From: Annona cherimola
Lineage: Eukaryota; Streptophyta; Magnoliopsida; Magnoliales; Annonaceae
NCBI GenBank assembly: GCA_030490835.1
Contig: CM059971.1
Span: forward strand, 75,162,224-75,226,223
Reading direction: 5' to 3'
DNA length: 64,000 nt
Below are positions 48,739 to 59,959 of the stretch, in pieces. A model generated the notes under the pieces. The model was not told where the DNA came from and did no database searches. It saw only the letters and a list, made by a program, of their open reading frames with translations. Both the position numbers and the translations under genes were made by a program. Position 1 is the first letter of the stretch; every line of letters begins with the position of its first letter.

Positions 48739-48871
48739 GACTTCGGTTGTATGCTCCGGGAGCATGCAGCGCTGCATACTCCCAGGCGCATACACCTATT
48801 TTTTTAATTTTTTTTGAAATTTTTTTCATAAACTTGTTAGGCCAAGTGCATACTCCCGGGCTCCCGAAGTC
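48739..48871. mobile_element. 133-bp MITE with a perfect 11-bp target duplication
   Basis: CTTAACTAACG occurs at 48728-48738 and again at 48872-48882. The sequence between starts GACTTCGGTTGTATGC and ends GGGCTCCCGAAGTC, giving an 8-bp perfect terminal inverted repeat (GACTTCGG) with imperfect extension (GTATGCTCCGGGAG against its mirror). The inside has GCATGCAGCGCTGCATACTC and a T-rich centre. A long duplication of this size points to a Mutator-like insertion. Confidence 0.75.
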
Positions 48872-49829
48872 CTTAACTAACGATATGAAACGAAGGCAAT
48901 GAATAAATGTAAACAGAACAGAAGTACAAAAGTAAAAAAAAAATAAAACAAAATACCAAACAGAATAGGAATAATGGGAGAAAATATAGGAATTATAAGT
49001 ACATCAATATCAACGCATGAGTAACTTCAGGGCCACTTCAGAATCATTCGACAGAATGAGACAGGAATGAAAAAACTTCCTCATTCTCAATATATGTATA
49101 CTTTTTATAATTTTACGGTAATATCTCGTTTTCCAATATTAACAACCTATATTTTTCTATTTTCAATACTACGTTTCCCATTCCCTACATAATATACTGT
49201 TTCCTTTCAATACAAAATAAACTCTTCTTCATCCAAACTGCGTCCCGTTCCGTCCAACTGAACGGTAACGAACGGCCCCTAAAAAATATTCTTCTCCCTA
49301 GAACAAAATACATGATTTTGCACCTAATCAGAAAAGCGGGGCGACCTGATCACTGGTGTAGGCCAAATCAGGTTGAATTGGACATGGAAACTTCCGTTTT
49401 TGTTCCCTTGGGCCAGTTATAAGGTGACGAAAACCTTCCGACTGATGTTTTTCGGCACAATCAAAGAAGGGAAATAATAAAGCAGTCAAGTCAAATCCCA
49501 ATTAGGCATTTCCATCAATATATATATATATACACACACACTAAGTAGGCATTAACAGAAAAATATGGTGAACATTTCAGAATATTTTCCAAGAACCATA
49601 ATATATTAACCTAATCTAATCAATGGTTCTGATTAAGCAAAAATCATCTCATACCTAATTATCAAAAACCAGGTCATGCACTAACCAAATGAAGGAACAA
49701 CTTTTTTGATGATTTGTCTTTTACGTTCTCTTTATGTTAAAATTCACGCCCAATTCACCTTATAATTTTTATTTTATATTTTCCTCAACTGATAATGACC
49801 AACATATTATATGTTACATACATCAAGCA

Positions 49830-49940
49830 CGAGAAAAGATCGGGAAACACAAAGTTCCCTCAGCGAGGATTGAAACCGTTACCACCTCGACACAAGGACA
49901 GGACTTTATCAACTGGTCTACACTCATGTTGGCAAATGAA
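49830..49940 (-). mobile_element. Possible tRNA-like SINE remnant
   Basis: On the minus strand: GTGTAGACCAGTTGATAAAG (box A-like), and about 25 bp later GGTAACGGTTTCAATCCTCG (box B-like GGTTTCAATCC). The order and spacing fit a tRNA-derived SINE head. No poly(A) tail was identified with confidence. The surrounding 48900-50230 holds no gene and probably includes the PHO2 3' UTR near its right end. Confidence 0.4.
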
Positions 49941-50235
49941 GGAACATTCAAAAGACAACAGAAAAACAGCCAGACGTTAACCATCAATTACATATAGTTT
50001 CATCTTATTTATGCGGACGTACCAATAGTAATTTCAAACATGTTTACAATTGAGAAGCCCACAACAGCCTATGCTACAGAAGTTTATGGCCGGCCGTATT
50101 CACACCACAAATCAGCCATTTATTTTTCACTCATTCAAATCATAATAAAGCACAAAACCCCACACAAAATGTTTCAATACCATATATGACAGTCTAATGG
50201 TTTGAACATCACAGATATGCATTCAAATAGATTTG

Positions 50236-53200
50236 TTAGATCTTGGGAACTTCCTCTGCTTGCTCAAGGAATTCCTGGCAGTTTATCCCTAGCTCAGCGA
50301 ATGCAGACATAAGCATAGGCAAAAGCTTGGCAAGCATGATCTTAAAACCCCTGGAACTCCCCTGCAGAGATTCAACAGTGTTGGTTTCACATCCAAAAGC
50401 ACGACCAACCTGAATGCCTCCCATGTATGCCTTGCAAGCAAGGAGAATTGATTGCCCACGCAGCCTGAAATGCTCCTCTACAATTGACTCAAAATTCTGC
50501 ATCGTTTAAGAAAGCCAAATGAAATAGAATGAGTTTCTAGATGGGAAAATATATATTTATATACCTACAGGGTGACCTGTGGCTTCAGATGGCGGTAAGC
50601 CACAATCCTTACACATCCAGTTGTCCCCAGTGGAACGTGAATTATCTAGCAGTACATGGTTGTTTCTGCTGAATGGCCCGGATATTCTAGCTAGTGTTAC
50701 ATTCAGCCCAGACATGGGCATCACATGATTAGAGAAAATCTTTTTTGTATTTCAAATGGGTGGGTCTGATTTGATCTGATGAAGCCTCAGGCCCTCAACC
50801 TTTGATAAAATAGCATGTCACTGATCCAAGTGGCAATCCATACCTTTGGAGGTTTGCGTAGTAGATAGAGCATGGACTTGCAAGAAAGAAGGAAAGCATT
50901 CTCGTTGTAAGTGATGGAATTCTTCTCTCCCTCGGCTCTTCCTAACTGCTTATCATATCCAGCCTCGTTGAAATATGGCTTGTCATTGAGCACCAATGCC
51001 TGAAGGGAGAGCAGCACTTGGAGTATGGTTGAACTCTCTGGATTCCATACTTCAGAACCTGTACCAGCCCATGTCTTAAGAAGGCTAAGACAGACTTTTC
51101 CAGATTCGTACAAGTTTGGATTCAAACGAAGCCCACCAGAAATGTAGTGTACCAACTGCATGAATTTCGCAGAAGCCGTTAGCCCCAAATAAAGAGAGGA
51201 CCATATACAATAAAAGCCACCTGTATCCATGTATATTTTTATATCCAATATCAAGTTCAAATTTCATATATACATGGACATGTCAATTCACACCATAGTC
51301 CAGCTGTGACTTTCCAAGAAAAAAAGCATAATGAACTTAACAGGACAGAATTTTTTTAAGGCTGCCTTAGACGCTTTTCTGCTATTGATGCTGGTAAACG
51401 GATTGTCAAAAAATATAATTATGTATGTAGGATGTCCCGAAATATTCAACCTGTCAAAAGGAAGGCAATTTACCATAGCAGCTGCCTTCCCGTGTGCAAA
51501 CTCCATACATACAGAGTATCCATTATTACAAAAATTCTAGTCGACAATCATTACATATTTTCCTCAGTGATGGGTAGTATACAGCCATTGTTCACGAAAA
51601 TTCTGCACCCATAAGATGAGAATACAAACTTCAGAAGAAGAATAAACAAAGGAAATACTTACAGGCGGATCATGGGGATAGTCAGGAGGCAGAAAGATAT
51701 CAAAAAAGAAGAGCCCGTCATGATATGGAGTTCCTGGGGCTCCGACAATTGCTGCCCTCATTAAGTCTATTCTTTCTTCACAGACTCTAACATAAATGTT
51801 ATCTGTTCAGGCAAAAGAAGCACAATTAGTAATGAGGCAACCACATACTGCTGCGCCATGTCCAAGGAAGATGTTTATAGCAAAATCCCATGTCTTAAAA
51901 GGCCAAATGACAGGGGATTTGCAAATAGGCACATCGAGTTTGTGTAATTTGCACTTTTTGACCCTTAAGTTTCATCTTTGCAACAGATGGCTTCAAGTTT
52001 TAGCAATGTGCAGTTTTGGTTCCTTGGTTACATGAAACACTATCACTGTGTATTTCCAAAACTTGAAGCCATCTACTGCAAATATGAAACTTAAGGGTCA
52101 AAAAGTAATATTTTGGTAAACTTGAGGTATCTCTATGCAAATCCCCCGCCAATTGACGGACCTCCAGTATCGATCCAGAACTCAGAGATTCGGTTGTTGA
52201 AAGCAACTCAACATTTGGTTATCATCTAAATTAATCAACCCTCCTGTCAACATGTATGCTTGCTTGTCTTTTATTTGAAAATGGAAAATGCAAGTGTTCT
52301 AGAATTCAGGAAAGCACAACCAGCATGTAAATAGCATATTTGCTAATCAATCATCTGAGGGATCCGCATGCTCCTGATGCAATGTTGAAGAATGAAACTG
52401 GACCCGATTATGGTCAATAATTAGATGCTTATAGAACAATTAGGAAACTCTCCTGGTGATGGTCCAGATTTAATCATACAACTCATATTGATATAAGGAT
52501 GAGCCAATAAACCTATCACAAACATCACCGTAAACAGAAAAATAAAATGAGTAATGTCACAGATGTGCTATAGTTGTATTAAAATTTGAGCTGGATTATC
52601 AAGCCAAAAGATAGCAACCAAAATAACAGAATACACACTTGCAGAATCTATCATTCGGGGTCATTTAAGTATTTTTGCCACAAAAAAATGACATTTAATA
52701 TCCTCTTCTTTTGTTTGGCTCCAAGATTAAAATTTTCAGCCTCTTAGAAAGGGTAAAACTTTGCTAAGCAATGTCCAGAAAGCATCATAAAATGAAATTT
52801 TCATGACATGATACAAGAAAGGACTAACCTGGCAAATTTTTCTCTAGGAGAGTCCATTCGTGCTGCACTTTCTTCAACCAACCTTTTTTAACCTGTAACT
52901 AGCAAGACGAATGTACTCAGCATATCAAGGAAACTAGATTCAATGAATAGAACAAAATTCAATTCTTTACCTGAGACAGTGTCAAACCCTTTCCAGCACC
53001 ATTCACAAAGTGATGATCAGCATAGTCATTAACTGTGTCAAACTTTTTGAATAATTCCAGTTTCCCACTATCTTCCCTTGGTGCCAATGGAGTGTCCTTG
53101 ATGGTTTGAGTCCCTTCTACATCCTGTTTCATGCTTGTTTCTCCTGATGTCTGCAAATCATCTTCTGCAGGTGATAGCCAATGGTCAGCCTGTTGTGTCT

Positions 53201-56200
53201 TATTTTCTGACATTTTCTTCCATGGGAACAGCCGAAAGTAACTTTTGGCATTTGACATTGGGGTCTGCAAATCAGAATCAGAGATCTTCATAGTATCAGA
53301 AGAACTTGGCTTCGTTGAAGTTGAAAGCGAAGAGGAGCCATGAGAGCCAAAAAGACTGGCTGCAAAATTTGTGAGAAATCCAATAGCTGACTGCTGATGG
53401 GAAACTGCAATGCCATCTGATGCATCTTGCGTGTGATCTTTACCAGAATCATTGAGAGCTTTCACTGGAACATCCTGCAATGAAAAGATCCATTCCTTTC
53501 AGCCAGAAGTTGTAACACAGAAGTATATATATTCAGGTGTGCACATCTACACTTGACCCTGTAGCCTGTAGGCAAAGTTATTCCCATGTATCTCTGCAGC
53601 AGTGCATGCATGTCTCTCTGTGTCTATATGCATGGAGGAGAGAAAGAGATGACCTTTTCTTTTTTTTGCAAAGATTCCTTTTCATTCTCCAGCATTTCTT
53701 CACTTGAATGGTCTTCAGCATCTTGCTGTGATGGAGTTGAAGCTGGATCTTCATATCGATCAATTCTGACAATTTCAGAGGGTCCTACCTGGAGTAGTTT
53801 AAAAAGATTAGTTCAGCAGATGATAGTGATCACTAACAGCCAAATACAAAGACACCATATCACCACAGAGCAAAGATCAATGGCCATGTCTAAGCTGAAG
53901 GTTTTCAGACTTATCTACTGAGAAGATGCTGGTGATTATTAATAACCACAATAAATGTACAAGATCACCACAGAGCCGATTTAGCCCCCATGATGTTCAG
54001 ATTTGGGATATGGATTTAGTCCATGTGATTCAAGACAATTAATTTTAAAAAAAGCCATGTCTAAATTGAAGGTCTTCAGATTGAGCCCATGTGGTTCAAA
54101 ATAAGTAACACAAACATGTAAACACAGTCCAAGGACTTGCAAAACCATGCATCACAGTATTCGCAGACATGCTCAATGCTATGCATACCAAAACAAAAAT
54201 CACCAATGGCAAGTAGTAGTGGTTCCATTCAAAAGAAAAAAGAAAAAGAGCAGTCCAGTTGTCCTACTGAAGGAAAGAAGATAATGAGAATGCATGTTAC
54301 TGAATCAATTCCCTGATTAAAAGATGCATAGACTGCTCCTTATTGGAACTTGTAGCTCACTCATGACAACATGGCAAAAACACTTGTCAAACCGAGTTTG
54401 CCGTTAGATATGCCGTCCTCTGGTCCAAAGTCAGTATAATCCTATACTATGTTCATCAAATTAAAGGTGGAAGAGGGATTTACCAGCAATCAGCCCCCAG
54501 TTTTTGGTCTTAACATATGTACAAACCATCGTGTCCCCTAGGTATCAAACTGTCAATATCTTCTATAAGATTAATAAGCAGTATTAATCTTGCATACTTG
54601 GGACATGTTGACAAAGTCAAGCAACCAGTGCCATGTAAGCAGTGTGATATAATCAATAATGAAATAGGGGTAAAAATAGAAGAGAAAAAAGAAATCCTCT
54701 CAAGGGCCAAAAGAGAAGAAATTCCAAAAGAGAAGAAATTAAGGACAGAGAAAGGGAGACTGTGAGAAAAGAGAAGAATAGTAGGGAGGAAGACCATGGG
54801 AAAGAGAGTAGAAGGATTAAGGTAGAAAGAAAAAGAATGATAATGATAGTGTCAATCAATTGAAAACACACTAACCCTAATTTGAGAATCGACATTCATA
54901 ATTGATATGTAAAACTAAACTCTTTAATTCCTTCAATAAAAATAAAGGTATTTAAAATACTTATTATAAGCTATCTACTCCATCAAAAAATTATATATAA
55001 GCTATCTACCTAGTTGTTATGTGTAACATTTAGACTCAGAAAAATGATTCTAGGCCTGTAGGTTATGAGTCTCACAGTACGATATTATCCACTCTGGATT
55101 AGCAGCGTAGCCGCACGATTTTAAAACGCGTCACACTATATTTAACCCACTTATAAACCCCTAGGCACTCTTTCCCCTTTTCAATGTGGGATTTGGTTTT
55201 GGGCTATTACAGGCTTATCGGCTTCCACTTGATTTGTCCTTGAACTATAACTTAACTTTGGGCTTCTACCTGCAGTCCTAGTTTTTACTAACTCAACTCT
55301 TCGACTTTCCGAACCACCTCTATTGGAGGGAATCTGCTCTGATACAATTTGTCATGCCCAAACCCAGAAGGCCTATGAATTATGGATCTCACAGTGTAGT
55401 ATTTGCCTAAAGTTCGTTCCCCTTTTCAATGTGGGATTTGGTTTTGGGCTATTACAGGCTTATCAACTTCCGCTTGATTCGTCTTTGAACTATAACTTAA
55501 CTTTGGGCTTCTATCTGCAATCCTATCTTTTACTAACTCAACTCTCCGACTTTCCGAACCACCTCTATTGGAGGAAATCTTCTCTGATACAATTTGTCAC
55601 GCCCAGACCCAGAAGACCATCGTGGGCCTATGAATTATGGATCTCACAGTGTAATATTGCCCGCTTTAGCTTGGAAACTTGATCGCACAATTTTAAAACG
55701 CGTCATACTATGTTTCGAGCTTAGACCCACTCATAAATTTTTAGGAACCTCTCCCCTTTTCGATATGAAATTTAGTTCTATACTGTTATAAGTCCTCTAG
55801 CTCCTACCTGATTTGTCTTCAAACCCCAACTCAATTGAATTTTAATCCTCTGCCCACTCATCTCAACTCTAGGCCTCAGCCCTTCGTCCTTCAGCAATAA
55901 CTCAACTCAACTCTAAGCCCCTGTCCCACATCTACTGGAGGGGTCTATTCTAATACCATTGGTAACGTCTGGATCCAGGAAACCATCCTGGACCAGTAGG
56001 TTATGGATCCCACTATGTGATATTATCTGCTTTAGCTTGGCAACTCAGTCGCACAGTTTTAAAATGCATCACACTATATTTAACCTAAGATCTACTTATA
56101 AACCCCTATGAACTCTCTCCTCTTTTTAATGTGAGATTCGTTTATGGGCCGTTATAATATGTGTTTTGATCTCTTGAGGTTTGCATGAATGAAGATCAAA

Positions 56201-58308
56201 TGAAAAAAAAATTATTTCTAAGCATTTTGCATCACTGTCTGATTCCTTGTCTAGATAAATATCTTCATGTCCAATGTCTAGTCCATGAAAATTTAACAGC
56301 CTATTTAGGAATGAAGACAAGGGACGGAAAAGAGGTGAATAGGAAAATGGAAGGAAATTGGAGGAATTAGTGTGGCAAAATTGAAAGCAAATGAAAAGAA
56401 AATGAATAAATAATAATTATAAAGATAGAGAACGATGATTAGAAATTTAGGTTATGATGAGAAAAAAGAAAAGTTAATAAGTGATGTCACATCACATAAT
56501 TTTTTTTAAAAATGTGGAGGAGAAGTAGAAGGAATTTCCTTCTCCCTATTCCCAAAACAGAACCTAAATAGAAATAGTATAAGGAATGGGAGATCTCTGG
56601 AGCAACACAGCCATTTTCAACTAAAGCATGTTGAAATAGTCCATTCTTCAAATATTGACATGACATTCTCTACCTGCCAAGCCATATAAAACTAGCCTTT
56701 TTTTAATGGATATAAAGCTAGATTTTAAACATACAAAACTGTATCACTTTGTCCATAGTCAAATTAACGCACTAAAATTTTTAAAGAAGATATAACTATT
56801 TTGCATACCTTGGAAATTAGTCCATTTGCCCATTTCACCTCAATACCCCCATTTTTAGAACCAATGACATTTCCAACACAAGATAAATAAGCATTATTTT
56901 TACCATCTTGACCTTCTTCAACATGCTTCTTGTCGAGCACCTTTCCGATTAATTGAAGTGATTGCATATCCATTTTCGTCTGTTGTAGATCTTCGTGGCC
57001 TTGAATTTGCTCCTTAGTTTGGATAACATGAATTACATCCCAATTCTCAATGAATGGAAACAACCTAAATACCACATCCCCAAGACAATATGAATAGTCT
57101 GGATGCTCGACCAGTTCATAAGCACTGACAACCTCACCATCGCAGTCTGAATGAGATTCAGTTGTTTGATCCGTCTTAGGGCTTTCCCATTTCACCTTCA
57201 CTGTCCTTTCATTTGCATCCACATTTTTCACTATTCCCACACGTTGGGCAGCAGAAAGGTCATTCTCATATGCACCTTTTACTGTTACAAACTGATCAGG
57301 CCAAAAATCATGGTCACCAAGGTTGTCCACAGGAATCAATGCCTGTGAGTCCAAATTGCATGAACAGCTACCATCTTGCCAAATGACATCAACTTTAGTT
57401 TTTGTCTTCACAATAACAAAAACATTTCCACATTCAGGATCCCTTTTGATGGGTCCTCTTCCAAAATTTGTATACATTTTAAACAGTTGGGTAGATATGT
57501 TTGTGTGCACTTGCTCTTTAGTATCCATCTGATTAATGCGGTAGGCATCTGGAAGCATACACCAGTCACCAAGTTGCCAATTAGCATGTGGAAAGCACGA
57601 CAGTAAGGTGAGATTTTCTGGATGCTGAAGACTAGGAGGAGGAGCCGAAACAAACTTGCAACCAACAAGAACAGAGGCAATCCAGTTGACATATATGGAC
57701 CCTACTTCAACATGGCACACAACACCTTCCTCACGGTTTGGTTTCCATTTTCCACACAACCATTTTGCAGATTGAAGGGCAGTTGAAACCCTTACGCGCA
57801 CATGCTGACCTGGATAATATGGATATAGGGTATCTTCAAGTGAGTTTGGAGAAATGGGAATGAGACTGTCTGGGTTTGCTGCTGCTATCTCACACTTTGC
57901 CCCATCCTCAAAGAGGATGGTTAAAAGATCAATTACTGTATCAACCCTCCCAAGCCATGGCCCATGAACTACATAATCCCCTGCCACAAAGGGACGTAAT
58001 TTTAAAAGCTTCTTGCTACATACACCTTTAATAACATCGCCAGAGATGCTTTCCAAATCAACAGTCATATAAACATCCACAACCCTACCAAATTGCCCAG
58101 ATGGGTCCATGATGGAACAAACAACATCCCCATGTGAAAACCCTCTTTCAAATGCAAGGAAATCATCAATCTTTCCAATGCTCTCTGTCAAGCTTGACAA
58201 AATGCTCTGAGCATGATTGCCATATATGGATTCAACATCATCATGATCTTCGCTGTCACTGCTCACGCTATAAGCCTCCCAATCTGAATCACTAAGCATA
58301 TTGATCAT
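50236..58308 (-). CDS. PHO2: E2 ubiquitin conjugase PHO2/UBC24 (phosphate homeostasis)
   Basis: Seven coding exons in transcript order: 58308-56809, 53788-53654, 53474-52971, 52892-52829, 51802-51663, 51155-50844 and 50496-50236. All have GT-AG borders and joining phases, giving 971 aa (Arabidopsis PHO2 is about 900). An in-frame TAA sits directly before the ATG. The N-terminus has LSDSDWEAYSVSSDSEDHDD, SIYGNHAQSILSSL, KIDDFLAFERGF and YYPGQHVRVRVS, all PHO2 landmarks; repeated SH3/Tudor-like blocks fill residues 50-500. Mid-region: SAIGFLTNFAASLFG. The UBC fold runs from about residue 714, with GTPYHDGLFFFDIFLPPDYP and LRLNPNLYESGKVCLSLL; catalytic Cys about 803. The C-terminus is ACKAYMGGIQVG...GFKIMLAKLLPMLMSAF. 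In known plants it acts at endomembranes, promoting turnover of PHT1 transporters and PHO1. The leader upstream carries the miR399 sites. UBC23 is the alternative, but UBC23 lacks the miR399 array in family knowledge. Confidence 0.93.
51913..52147. mobile_element. Inverted-repeat (hairpin) MITE in PHO2 intron
   Basis: The left arm GGGGATTTGCAAATAGGCAC ... TTTTTGACCCTTAAGTTTCAT ... AGATGGCTTCAAGTTTT is matched by the right arm read in reverse complement (ending ATGCAAATCCCC, with AAGGGTCAAAAAG and AACTTGAAGCCATCT). Arms of about 95 bp with a short centre. It lies in the intron between 52829 and 51802. Confidence 0.75.
53789..56808 (-). other. 3.0-kb PHO2 intron
   Basis: Separates the exon ending KWANGLISK from that starting VGPSEIVRIDRYEDP. 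Apart from the repeat block 55044-56160 it holds G/A-rich sequence at 54660-54840 and an unremarkable remainder. No exon was detected inside. Confidence 0.7.
55044..56160. repeat. Nested/tandem LTR-like repeat, about four units, in PHO2 intron
   Basis: The block TATGAATTATGGATCTCACAGTGTAAT recurs at about 55049, 55361, 55622 and 55996 with variants. Each is followed by GTCGCACGATTTTAAAACGCGTCA and CCCCTTTTCAATGTGGGATT, and then GGGCTATTACAGG. The unit order is the same throughout with deletions in some, so these are tandem or nested copies of a common plant dispersed repeat that looks like LTR sequence. Located in the large intron 53789-56808. Confidence 0.65.
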
Positions 58309-58858
58309 TTAAACACCTGCAACATGTTCAAATAGCCATTTAAGTATTAGCATCATTACAAGTTCCCATGGAAGGGACACCAGCTTAATGCAAACCAACC
58401 TTGTGAGCATTATCAATGAGCAAAACTATGATTTCTTAACATCAGCTTTTCTCTTTAACAGTTAGCTGATTGTATGACAAACTTCCATGCCAATAGCTTT
58501 TCCTCTTGACAATAAATTTACAAGAACGTATTTGGACATCAGTCACTGAGGAACTTTGCAAGAATAAACGAAGCATTATGAATGATGAAGAATTTATGGT
58601 ACATGTTTTGTTCATTCTTCCTTCTTTGTTTTAATGAACTAATGCGACTTAATTAGCATTTTAAGCTGCATTAGAATGTAGGGTGGTTCTTATCCAACCC
58701 ACTCCATATCTGAGGCAGTAGGAAAGATTTCTTGTGCAGAAAAACAATTTTCTGCTTTTTTGCCCTGTAAATAAACAGCTTCAAGATGGAACTAAAGCAC
58801 ATAGCCTAAGGCCTGACTTTTTCAAGAACCCAATCATCACATCAGAATGAAAAAGTAA

Positions 58859-59120
58859 GGGAACGTTCGGTAATGCGTGAAATTGTGGGACTGTGGGAAA
58901 TCGAAAAGAGAATATTTTGATAAACGTGTAATTCATAGGAAATAATAGGGGTATAGTTGGAATAAATAGGTTTGTTGTATGTAGTTGGTAGGGAAAACGA
59001 TTGGAATATAGGGGTAAAGTGGAAAAAATAGTGTGATTGATGGAGCAATGATTGGTCTTGGGAAAGAAAATCCCATGGTTTTCCATGGTTTCCCACACTT
59101 GCATTTTAACAAATGTGCCC
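58859..59120. mobile_element. Harbinger-type MITE with TAA duplication in PHO2 leader intron
   Basis: Starts GGGAACGTTCGGTAATGCG and ends CATTTTAACAAATGTGCCC. TAA flanks both sides (58856-58858 and 59121-59123). The interior matches the copy at 63187-63458 in reverse orientation (TTGGAATAAATAGGTTTGTTG against CAACAAACCTATTTATTCCAA). Confidence 0.75.
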
Positions 59121-59240
59121 TAAATGAACTTTATACTGATTATGCCTTTGATTCCCAAAACCATATCTGTGTCCAATTTGTGGTTTTAAGATCACACTAA
59201 ATCTCTTCAAATTAAAGTGAACGAAAAGAGAACATTGTAT

Positions 59241-59243
<3 letters not shown>

Positions 59244-59285
<42 letters not shown>
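59244..59285. repeat. (GA)n microsatellite in PHO2 leader
   Basis: About 20 GA units, read as CT on the transcribed strand. Close to a candidate splice donor at 59295. Confidence 0.9.
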
Positions 59286-59288
<3 letters not shown>

Positions 59289-59527
59289 CCATACCAGAAA
59301 TTGTATTGCTTGAAATGGAAGCACCCGTACCAAATGTTTCCTCTCGTTTAGACCTCAGATTAATACCAAAGCATAAAGAGACCAGTGATAACACGAGTGA
59401 CAGATATAATTTCTTTGGACTTGATTGGTCAAATGGAGTGTGCAAGTCCAAACATTCAGACTGATCAGACAGTTCAGTATGGATAGATTACAGATATTTC
59501 AGGGCAGAACCTGAATATGGTATGAGA

Positions 59528-59548
59528 TGCCAAAGGAGAATTGCCCAG
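59528..59548 (-). promoter_or_regulatory. miR399 target site 1
   Basis: The plus strand reads TGCCAAAGGAGAATTGCCCA, i.e. the mature miR399 sequence with a change at position 13 and one near the 3' end. The PHO2 transcript therefore carries the complement. The seed (positions 2-12) is perfect. Family knowledge: miR399 is UGCCAAAGGAGAUUUGCCCUG or close variants. Confidence 0.8.
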
Positions 59549-59595
59549 CACAACCGTGGAGGTTAATGTCTGGATATAGAAACTAAGAAAGTAAC

Positions 59596-59616
59596 TGCCA
59601 AAGGAGATTTGCCCAG
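59596..59616 (-). promoter_or_regulatory. miR399 target site 2
   Basis: The plus strand is identical to miR399 through TGCCAAAGGAGATTTGCCC, with only position 20 differing. Near-perfect pairing including the cleavage positions 10-11. Confidence 0.88.
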
Positions 59617-59642
59617 GGGAGAAATTTCCCTGAAATATTAGC

Positions 59643-59663
59643 TGCCAAAGGAGATTTGCCCAG
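59643..59663 (-). promoter_or_regulatory. miR399 target site 3
   Basis: Same sequence as site 2, 47 bp downstream on the plus strand. The spacer AGGAGTTATTTCCCTGGA is also repeated, showing that the unit was duplicated. Confidence 0.88.
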
Positions 59664-59689
59664 AGGAGTTATTTCCCTGGAGTAGTAGT

Positions 59690-59710
59690 TGCCAAAGGAG
59701 ATTTGCCCAG
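59690..59710 (-). promoter_or_regulatory. miR399 target site 4
   Basis: Identical to sites 2 and 3, again 47 bp on. Followed by a shortened spacer AGTAGTATCCCTGGAATATT. Confidence 0.88.
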
Positions 59711-59733
59711 AGTAGTATCCCTGGAATATTAGA

Positions 59734-59753
59734 TGCCAAAAGAGATCTGCCAG
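59734..59753 (-). promoter_or_regulatory. Degenerate miR399 site 5
   Basis: TGCCAAAAGAGATCTGCCAG: a G-to-A change at position 8, a T-to-C at 14 and one missing C. It keeps the register of the array (44 bp after site 4, 45 bp before site 6) but pairing at the seed and centre is weakened, so it may not be cleaved. Confidence 0.55.
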
Positions 59754-59778
59754 AAATGCATTTCCCAGTGGGAAACAC

Positions 59779-59799
59779 TGCCAAAGGAGATTTGCCCCA
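59779..59799 (-). promoter_or_regulatory. miR399 target site 6
   Basis: TGCCAAAGGAGATTTGCCCC followed by A: matches the miR399d-type variant ending CCCCG at all but the last base. Confidence 0.87.
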
Positions 59800-59909
59800 A
59801 CAAAACTTGTTCACTCAGTGATGATGATCTCAAAAGTGATACTCCAAGCCAGATATAACACAAGGCTGCATTGCGAAAAGGGATCTTCCAGATAAAGCCA
59901 AATTTTCTC

Positions 59910-59928
59910 TGCCTGGAGATTTGCCCAA
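59910..59928 (-). promoter_or_regulatory. Degenerate miR399 site 7
   Basis: TGCCTGGAGATTTGCCCAA keeps GGAGATTTGCCC but has lost two bases of the CAAAGG part. The 5' seed pairing is broken, so it is probably a relic. Confidence 0.45.
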
Positions 59929-59959
59929 AAAAAGCAGATCTTCTGTTGAAGCACGCTAT

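Noticed and set aside
55044..56160. CRISPR-like or gene-cluster tandem array
   Set aside because: Units are 250-370 bp, imperfect, and of a plant dispersed-repeat type. CRISPR arrays do not occur in this context.
57151..57692. Open frames on both strands over the first PHO2 exon
   Set aside because: Shadows of the large real exon 58308-56809.
59212..59451. A minus-strand leader reading frame with a hydrophobic stretch (KLYLSLVLSLVSLCFGINL)
   Set aside because: It has no ATG start in the frame, ends in the GA microsatellite and is not known in PHO2 genes. It may be partly non-coding exon.
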